This document shows positions 1-5,004 of a DNA stretch of 5,004 bases, piece after piece. The position numbers and the translations under genes are program-made. Source of the stretch: Candidatus Omnitrophota bacterium (lineage in GTDB: Bacteria > Omnitrophota > Gorgyraeia > B26-G9); NCBI GenBank assembly GCA_022013205.1, contig JAKLQT010000049.1, positions 1 to 5,004 on the forward strand, written 5' to 3'. The stretch's first letter is position 1. Each line of letters opens with the position of its first letter. The notes under the pieces were generated by a model. The model was given only the letters and a program-made list of their open reading frames with translations. It did no database searches and was not told the DNA's origin.

Positions 1-3000
1 AACAGGAGGAACATTAGGAACAACAGGAGGAACAGTAGGAGGAACAGTAGGAGGAACAGTAGGAACAACAGCAGCACCAGTAGTAACAGCAGTAATAACA
101 CCGGCAATAAAACAACTGGCAATCAATGCGCTGCTTAACGTGGTCAAACAGACCGCGATATCGTATGCGCTAACCTATACTCTGGATAGGGCAGGGATAG
201 ATAACCCATATATTCGAGCGATTATTGTAGGAGCGGGAGCGGGATTGGCCAGCAGTTCTTTTGGCACTTATACGAGCGGCAGCGGGTGGACGTTAGGAGT
301 GGGTAAAGAAATATTTGGGCAAATAGCTCTCGGCGCGCTTACAAATTTAACCAGCGAGGCAGTACGGCAGGAGGGTTATCGCCATAACTGGGATCCTCTG
401 ATAACAGAATGCGCTGCCCTCGCGGCCGGTTCCTTGGTTAACAGCGGAGTCGGAGCCGCATTAAATTTTGATTATTCGAATAAGACTAATCCGTACAATA
501 CAGGCAATGATTTTAGTACAAGATTAACAAATAATCTAAAAGAAACACTTCCAGGCCTTATGGGAGCGCTTGCCGCCAAAGGCATGGGTAGAATATGCAC
601 GCATAACAATGTAGACCCAATGGTTTCCAGTGCGTTAACAGCGATAACGCAAAGTATGGTCGGATCCTTAACTAAGGCCTTTGTTACTGATTTCACCTTG
701 TCTACCTTTTCAAAGCAGGATATATACGATGCTTTGGAAAGCGGAACGGGGAGCGGTGCGGCTGCTGCTTACAAAAACTTGTTAATCCGTAAATTCGATT
801 TTACTGATTCTCAGGCAACTGTAATGACACATACTGTATCTCTTATTTATAAAAATGCAGCAGATGGTACGTTAGCAGGAATTGGGGGGAATACTCCAAA
901 GAGTACAATGATTTCAACTAGTTTGGAATCCGCGCTAAAGCAAGGGATAAGCGCCTTTGGTTTTAATTCCGGAAATTCGGGAAGTGGGTATGACCGCGCG
1001 TTAAACATTGATAATTTTAATAGTGAAATCGACACTATGCAATATATGATGTACGGCCTGGAAAGCGGTATAACCCAGGGAGCGGACGGGCGTTATTACA
1101 ATGCTGACGGATCGATCAATACCTACTGGACGCTGAATGCCGATAAAGCAGCTTATTGGACTTATTGGAAAGCAAAAAGGCCTGAGATTTTTGATCAGCA
1201 GGCAGGAGAAGAAAGCGCGTCTACATCTACGAGCATGAGTTTTGGCAACGCGTGGCTTAGTACGATTAGTACCCGGAATTTGAGTTTTCAAAATACAAAC
1301 GCGGCGTCTAACCTTAGTAGCAGTTTAACGACTATGCAGGGCATCTTAGGTATTAATCAAATAAATTCCAGTATATTGCTTACCTCTTTTGTCTTAAGCA
1401 ACGGTAAAATAGTTGTGGGTTTGAGTGACGCGGCGATGGCGGATCCTGAACTTTATAAGCAAGCCATAAATGAATTGATGAACAAATACAACGCGGCCGA
1501 GGGTCAAACTGTTGTCTCCTATGATAATGTTGATGATTTTTTAAGAACGAGAAACTCCACTGGGCTTTATATTGGGGCCGACGGGCAATACTCGACAACG
1601 AAACCTGATACCAAAGTAGAGATTGATGAGGATAAGGGAATAACAATACAAGCGCAAATTAGCTCTTCAAGCCTGAAACGTCTCCTTGACCCGGCAAATC
1701 CTCTTTTTAGCCATATCACCATAAACATGACTGCGACAGTTAATAATCTTGATTTTCTGGCCACTTCTTCGGCTTTTACGATTTCTGGCCAGGTAATTTA
1801 TGACTTGAACAGGGGATTATTTGTGCTGGCCAGCGGCCTTACTGCTTACCAAGCTAATAACGAATCCGGCATAATCCAATTAGAGGGTACCCATAATGGG
1901 ACCGAAGTTACTATGGATTTAAAAAATGGACAGCTTATTAATAATCCGGAGATAAAGAACAAAAAAGATGGGAGTACCTACACAACATCTTTAGGTAAAG
2001 CTGGTGTATCAGGAAAAGGGATGGAAGATGTTTCAAAATTAAGCAGCGCGGCTTCCCATCAAGTATCTTTAACAATAAGCGCTAACGGAAGCCTAAGCCT
2101 TTCAGAGAAATCAGCAGAAAGCCTGAATACTTTGTTAAATACTACTCTGGCATCATCTGTTATTGACCTGCCCGCGGGATTTAATGATGAAACTACAATT
2201 TTTCAGATTTTAAATACTGAACAGGGCTCCCAGGTTCAGCTTGTAGATCAAAGAACACAGACTTTTGACGTAACAATGGAAGGAGAAAACTGCACAATAG
2301 CCGCTGATTCCAACCGTCCGGTCAGTATTATATACAACTATACCACGGAGAAGGTAAGTATAGTAGGTGAAACCATAAAAACTGGCTCCGCGGGAAAAGA
2401 ACACACCGGAACATATATGCATACTGCTAAAGGCAATATCCTGCTCTTTAACAATAATCAGATATCTTTTACCAATGAAAAGAACAGCCTGCTTTCAAGC
2501 ATAGCGTCATTCTTCGGCTTTGGCGGAACAGCTCAGATGGAAATAATAAGCGGCACAGCCTTAGCAGTTACTAATTATGACCTTGAGCAAAGGACAGAAT
2601 ATGGTTTGGCGCAGCAGCAAGATGGAGGAAAGCCAGGAGAAACCAGCGGGTTAAATAATATCTATCTTGGCGGCGCGGGAGATGATCTTCATATTGAAGA
2701 AGGAAGCATTTTCCATATCGAAAACAATGAGGTTGTATTCACGGAAAATGACGCGGTTTATAATAATAGTACGCAAAGTATTTCTATAAACGGCAGAGCA
2801 GTAGAAGCAGGAAGCAACGGGGCAATAGTCAATGGACAGCTTTATAAGGCCGGAGAAACCTGTGAGAGTAATATAAATGGTATCCAGGGATTGGACAGGG
2901 TTGTAGTGTTTAATAAAGAAACGCAAACTCTGAATATAGATTCGCGGTTGAATAATATTGATGTTGCTAAGGCCTATGACGGGTTTATTCAAACGCAAGA

Positions 3001-5004
3001 CGGTATTTTGCATGAGATAGTCATAACCCAGGATAATACGCTTACGACAAACGCGATCACCGATGATAGGCAAGTAGTTATTCAGGGCCAGGACATTGTG
3101 ATTTCTACGGCTGATAATAAGCAAGGGGTTTTAAATAATGAAATTACTATAAATGTGCGTGATGGCAAGGTTGCTTCTGAGGATACATCCTGGTTTGTAG
3201 ATGAAAAGGCGGTTACCTTAGGCCAAAGTTTTACATATACAAACATTGACCCCGCTACAGGAGTAAAAACTGAAACAATGTTTACTGTCAAACAGGATGG
3301 AAATACTCTAACCCCGATGAGCTCTCTAATCAAAACCGGAACAATAGATAATCCGATTGTATTTAACAAAAACGGCGTAACAGAATCATTGCTTGGAGAT
3401 GTGACATTAGATGTCACTATTGACGGCAGGATGTTTGTAAATAGTGATTTTAATTATAAAGTAGACGGCGTTGACAAGCAAGGGGCAATATTAACATCAA
3501 GAACAACAACCGCTGAATCCAGCTTTGTTATAGAGAATGGAAGCCGGGTATTAAGCGAAGGAAATAAATTAACAATAGTTCAAGGCACAGTTTACGCGGT
3601 AGACGATTACAATACATATCAAAAGGGGGAAGTTAATATCCTGAAGGGTGGAAGCGGAACGCCGGGCAAAACCGGCGGGCTTAACAATATCTATGCTTAT
3701 ACAGACCATGAAAAAAATATAATAATTGAAGCCGGCTCTGAATTTACTGTTGTGAATAATCAATTTATGCTGACTGAGAATGACGCGCTTCATACCGACC
3801 AAAACTCAACAATCAATGTCATAACCGCTTCCGGAAAAAAGGCTACAATCGGCCCGGACAGCGGAAGGGTGGTTTTAAACGGAGAGCTGTATAAAGCGGG
3901 AGACAGGATAAAAACAGATACTAATAATTTAGAACAGGTTATAACCCTTAATGATAAAGGTCAAATAGAAATAAGCAAAGAATTAAACAATAGTGAAATA
4001 ACCGGTAATTTTACCGGCGCGGATAAAGCGGAGTATTTTATTACTGCTGATGGTAAGGCACACAGAAAAGTTGAGGCGTCTCCATTATCAGGAGGAAAAT
4101 ATGATACAGAATTGGTAACAAATTGCTCGCTCAAAACCTTAGAAACTAAATTATTTGAACTTAATGGGGAAAGTTATACTTTTCAAACAACTTTTGAAAT
4201 CACGGATAAAATCGATTCAAGTAAAGTAGATTTGTTAGTAAACGGTAATATCGTACCGGAAGGGGCAAAGATTACTTTAAATGTCGGCAATATCGGCCGG
4301 GCCGAATTTACGAGTATTTTCGGCACGCAAAATATTCCGATAGGAAATAATTTAGAAGTTAGCTGGTCTTCAAAGAGCTCTTGCTTTGTGTTAAATCAGG
4401 ATATGGAGATTAGTAATGGCATAACGCTTACGGCTGATTCGACGCATTTAAATATTATCCAGGGGCTTGACGGAAAATTGAATATAGATTTCGCACAGCT
4501 TGGATTAAATGTGAATAAAAAAGTAATCGAGCAATCCGGCTCCGCGGGGTTTAACTTAGGCAGTACTAAACTTTTTAGCTCGACCATGAAAGGATCTGCG
4601 TCAAAAGATCCAGCCTGCGAAAATGGAATCTCCATTAATTTTACCAATGAGAGCGCTTATTTAAAAGGCGGCTCAGTAATACTCTCTAAATCCGGGCTGG
4701 TATTTAAAAAAGGCGATAAACTGGAGCTCACAGGTTTAAATAACGCCCAGGCGGCAAAGTTTAAATTAAACAGCGATATATATAAAGGGCCGTTCCTTCA
4801 GGTGGGGCTGGAAAAGGTTATTACAAACGGAAGTTATTATATTGGGGATAATGCTGTAATGACGGCGGATAGTAATAGCATCATACTTTTATCCCTTACA
4901 GACCAAAGCGGGAACGCGGTAGACACAAAAATGAATTTAACAAAAATCTCTGTTCCCGCAGCGGACGGTACACAAGCGGTATATTATGCCCCTGATTTTC
5001 AGGA
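1..5004 (+). CDS. Internal fragment of a giant repeat-rich protein, open at both ends
   Basis: The frame beginning at nt 2 runs through the whole window with no stop (1,667 codons plus two trailing bases). Both the start codon and the stop lie outside. I do not recognise the family. Order of regions: Gly/Thr tract (residues 1-24), Gly/Ala-rich helical region (about 37-360), aromatic patch and Ser/Thr/Asn-rich linker (361-450), small alpha/beta segment (452-530), then a long beta-rich region (540-1667) with a duplicated module of about 160 residues. I count seven cysteines (137, 199, 764, 954, 1375, 1461, 1539), a scarcity common in exported bacterial proteins. Tryptophan is concentrated between residues 96 and 418. 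No catalytic signature, signal peptide, sorting motif or secretion domain is visible, though signals at the true termini would be out of view. The coding frame is certain. A surface or secreted role is inferred from composition and repeats. Alternatives include a large adhesin, a predation-related giant protein or a structural envelope protein. Confidence 0.93.
2..76 (+). repeat. Low-complexity Gly/Thr/Val tract with a 12-bp tandem repeat
   Basis: Three perfect tandem copies of GGAGGAACAGTA occupy nt 26-37, 38-49 and 50-61, with imperfect relatives on both sides. The tract touches the left edge and probably began before it. In frame it encodes a Gly-Gly-Thr-Val repeat (residues 9-20) inside a Gly/Thr-rich stretch. 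All 33 codons from nt 2 to 100 end in A, unlike the mixed third positions afterwards, which fits recent slippage expansion of a short unit. A flexible or extended linker in front of the helical region is the likely structural role. The unit creates four perfect AGGAGG anti-Shine-Dalgarno matches (nt 4-9, 25-30, 37-42, 49-54). None is followed at normal spacing by ATG, GTG or TTG, so I do not read them as start sites. Confidence 0.85.
110..1081 (+). other. Gly/Ala-rich, mainly helical region with helix-turn-helix repeats
   Basis: Residues about 37-360 are rich in Ala, Gly, Leu, Ile and Ser, with amphipathic to hydrophobic helical periodicity, unlike the beta-rich remainder of the protein. At least three units can be lined up around a turn: Asn68-Pro69 in GIDNPYIR, Asp131-Pro132 in NWDPLIT and Asp205-Pro206 in NVDPMVS. 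Each turn is preceded by a helix of about 20 residues and followed by a Gly/Ala/Ser-rich helix (74-87, 134-154, 208-227). The stretch at 72-88 includes IVGAGAGLA, a glycine-zipper-like pattern. A fourth, weaker unit may lie at 253-295 and a fifth around 306-360. None of the hydrophobic stretches is long or apolar enough to call a transmembrane helix with confidence. Possible roles are a helical bundle or stalk, or a membrane-interacting segment. I cannot assign a family. Confidence 0.5.
1085..1336 (+). other. Aromatic patch followed by a Ser/Thr/Asn-rich linker
   Basis: Residues 362-389 hold a dense aromatic cluster: Tyr365, Tyr366, Tyr375, Trp376, Tyr385, Trp386, Tyr388 and Trp389. It includes DGRYYNADGS, which resembles the strand-turn core of choline/glucan-type wall-binding repeats. 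Only one such unit is present and the spacing beyond the turn differs, so this is a resemblance and not an assignment. Residues 401-445 are then dominated by Ser, Thr and Asn with few hydrophobics (for example SASTSTSMS), consistent with a flexible linker. The segment marks the passage from the helical part to the rest of the protein. Confidence 0.45.
1355..1591 (+). other. Small mixed alpha/beta segment of unknown function
   Basis: Residues about 452-530 look like a compact folded unit between two regions of lower complexity. Two probable strands come first (SSILLTSFVLS, then GKIVVGLS). A predicted helix follows over 479-499, containing DPELYKQAINELMNKY, then another strand (QTVVSY) and a second helix (NVDDFLRT). 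The segment ends in a hairpin, GLYIGADGQY. This order of strands and helices differs from both the Gly/Ala-rich region before it and the beta-rich region after it. I do not recognise the fold from sequence and see no catalytic motif. The boundaries are judged by eye. Confidence 0.35.
1616..2542 (+). other. Beta-rich region upstream of the duplicated modules
   Basis: Residues about 539-847 alternate short hydrophobic runs with Asn/Gly/Asp turns, the pattern of many consecutive beta-strands. It begins with an acidic VEIDEDKG segment leading into alternating-residue strands (ITIQAQIS, HITINMTATV, FTISGQVIYDL). Hairpin-like motifs resembling those in the later modules occur at RGLFVLASG (604-612), NGQLINNPE (642-650) and NNQISFTNE (818-826). 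The last closely resembles the NNEVVFTEN and NNQFMLTEN motifs of the modules downstream. The region may therefore be an older, more diverged relative of the same building block, but I could not align a complete module here. A Phe/Gly cluster (FFGFGG, 837-842) immediately precedes the first clear module. Confidence 0.45.
2543..3022 (+). repeat. Internal protein repeat, module copy A (residues 848-1007)
   Basis: This is the first clear copy of a module of about 160 residues, anchored in order by GTALAV (851-856), PGETSGLNNIY (878-888), IEEGS (898-902), NNEVVFTENDAV (908-919), VNGQLYKAGE (943-952), LNN (983-985) and FIQTQDGILH (995-1004). Every anchor has a counterpart in the same order in copy B, about 345 residues later. 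Hand alignment of 848-951 with copy B gives roughly one third identical residues with a few small gaps. Its composition and regular Gly/Asn turns suggest a beta-sandwich or beta-helix type fold. The function is unknown. A spacer of about 185 residues, also beta-rich, separates it from copy B. Confidence 0.8.
3575..4072 (+). repeat. Internal protein repeat, module copy B (residues 1192-1357)
   Basis: This is the second copy of the module. The matching anchors are GTVYAV (1195-1200), PGKTGGLNNIY (1221-1231), IEAGS (1242-1246), NNQFMLTENDAL (1252-1263), LNGELYKAGD (1292-1301), LNN (1328-1330) and FITADGKAH (1346-1354). Conserved residues often use different codons from copy A: 8 of 19 identical residues in the three best motifs differ synonymously. 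The duplication is therefore old and kept by selection on the protein, not a recent DNA duplication. Similarity continues weakly past the module: FVDEKAVTLG (1065-1074) after copy A lines up without gaps with LVNGNIVPEG (1412-1421) after copy B. This suggests that the true repeat unit is the whole period of about 345 residues. Confidence 0.8.
4670..5004 (+). repeat. Possible third, diverged module copy C, cut by the right edge
   Basis: Residues 1557-1667 repeat several module features in order: a GSVI strand after a Gly turn (1557-1560), SGLVFKKGD (1564-1572), TNGSYYIGD (1608-1616) and a strand-turn-strand, LLSLTDQSG (1629-1637). It ends in ADGTQAVYYAPDF near the edge, which lines up with ADKAEYFITADG of copy B. 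The stretch from the Asn-Gly anchor at 1609 onward aligns best. Upstream of it the register is ambiguous, because a TGLNN string at 1577-1581 sits at a different distance from the anchor than the GLNNIY of copies A and B. Either the copy is shortened, or only the smaller hairpin motif is shared. The gene continues beyond the window. Confidence 0.4.

Noticed and set aside
4..54. Four AGGAGG sequences as ribosome binding sites for an internal start
   Set aside because: No ATG, GTG or TTG lies at usable spacing after any of them, and they are a by-product of the Gly-Gly-Thr-Val repeat in an already open frame.
2651..3124. Minus-strand open frame of 157 codons, the longest on that strand
   Set aside because: It lies opposite module copy A and its spacer, where the + strand frame is open throughout and shows conserved protein motifs. 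The minus-strand product has no recognisable motif.
3401..3417. Perfect inverted repeat, GTGACAT - TAG - ATGTCAC, as an operator or hairpin
   Set aside because: It has 7-bp arms inside coding sequence with no promoter context or adjacent U-run, and it encodes the strand DVTLDVT, so chance is the simplest explanation.
4002..4017. Perfect inverted repeat, CCGGTAA - TT - TTACCGG, as a regulatory site
   Set aside because: It is buried within module copy B, encodes TGNFTG, has a two-base centre too short for a stable hairpin loop, and has no second copy nearby.
4592..4611. Inverted hexamers GGATCT and AGATCC as a terminator stem
   Set aside because: The stem is only 6 bp with an 8-nt loop and no T-run after it, and the reading frame continues through it without a stop.
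472..4647. Nine other minus-strand open frames of 62-111 codons, from 472-696 to 4396-4647
   Set aside because: All are scattered antisense shadows of the one continuous + strand frame, without recognisable products or any operon-like arrangement.
1..5004. Recoded stop codons or an alternative genetic code explaining the long frame
   Set aside because: No in-frame TAA, TAG or TGA occurs at all. Under a TGA-recoding code, in-frame TGA codons would be expected, yet Trp is always TGG.

Overview
The window lies entirely inside one protein-coding gene. On the + strand, the frame whose first full codon is nt 2-4 stays open from end to end: 1,667 consecutive sense codons with no in-frame TAA, TAG or TGA. 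Neither the true start nor the stop is in the window, so the full protein is longer than 1,667 residues. I see no second gene, RNA gene, promoter, terminator, mobile element or CRISPR array, and no intergenic space. Residue numbers here count from nt 2 (residue n covers nt 3n-1 to 3n+1).

The organism is most likely an uncultured bacterium using the standard bacterial code: tryptophan is always TGG and TGA never occurs in frame. Base composition is moderately AT-rich, with heavy use of ATA, TTA and GCG codons. Very long, low-cysteine, repetitive open frames like this are known from Omnitrophota and a few other environmental lineages. That placement is only a suggestion, because the window holds no phylogenetic marker.

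The protein reads as a two-part architecture. The first part opens with a Gly/Thr/Val low-complexity tract (residues 1-24), encoded by a 12-bp tandem repeat. A mainly helical, Gly/Ala-rich region follows (about residues 37-360), containing at least three helix-loop-helix units centred on an Asn-Pro or Asp-Pro turn. After an aromatic patch and a Ser/Thr/Asn-rich linker (about 361-450) comes a small mixed alpha/beta segment (about 452-530). The second part, from about residue 540 to the end, is almost wholly beta-strand-like and rich in Asn, Thr, Ser, Gly and Ile. It contains two clear copies of a module of about 160 residues (848-1007 and 1192-1357). The copies are spaced about 345 residues apart, and a diverged third copy may run off the right edge.

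A short hairpin-like motif of eight to nine residues, roughly [N/D/S]-[G/N]-x-h-h-x-x-[G/D/E]-[G/D/E/N], recurs many times through both parts. The best reading is a fragment of a giant, probably exported, surface or secreted repeat protein. No catalytic domain or named family is recognised, and export, attachment or predation roles are inference only.
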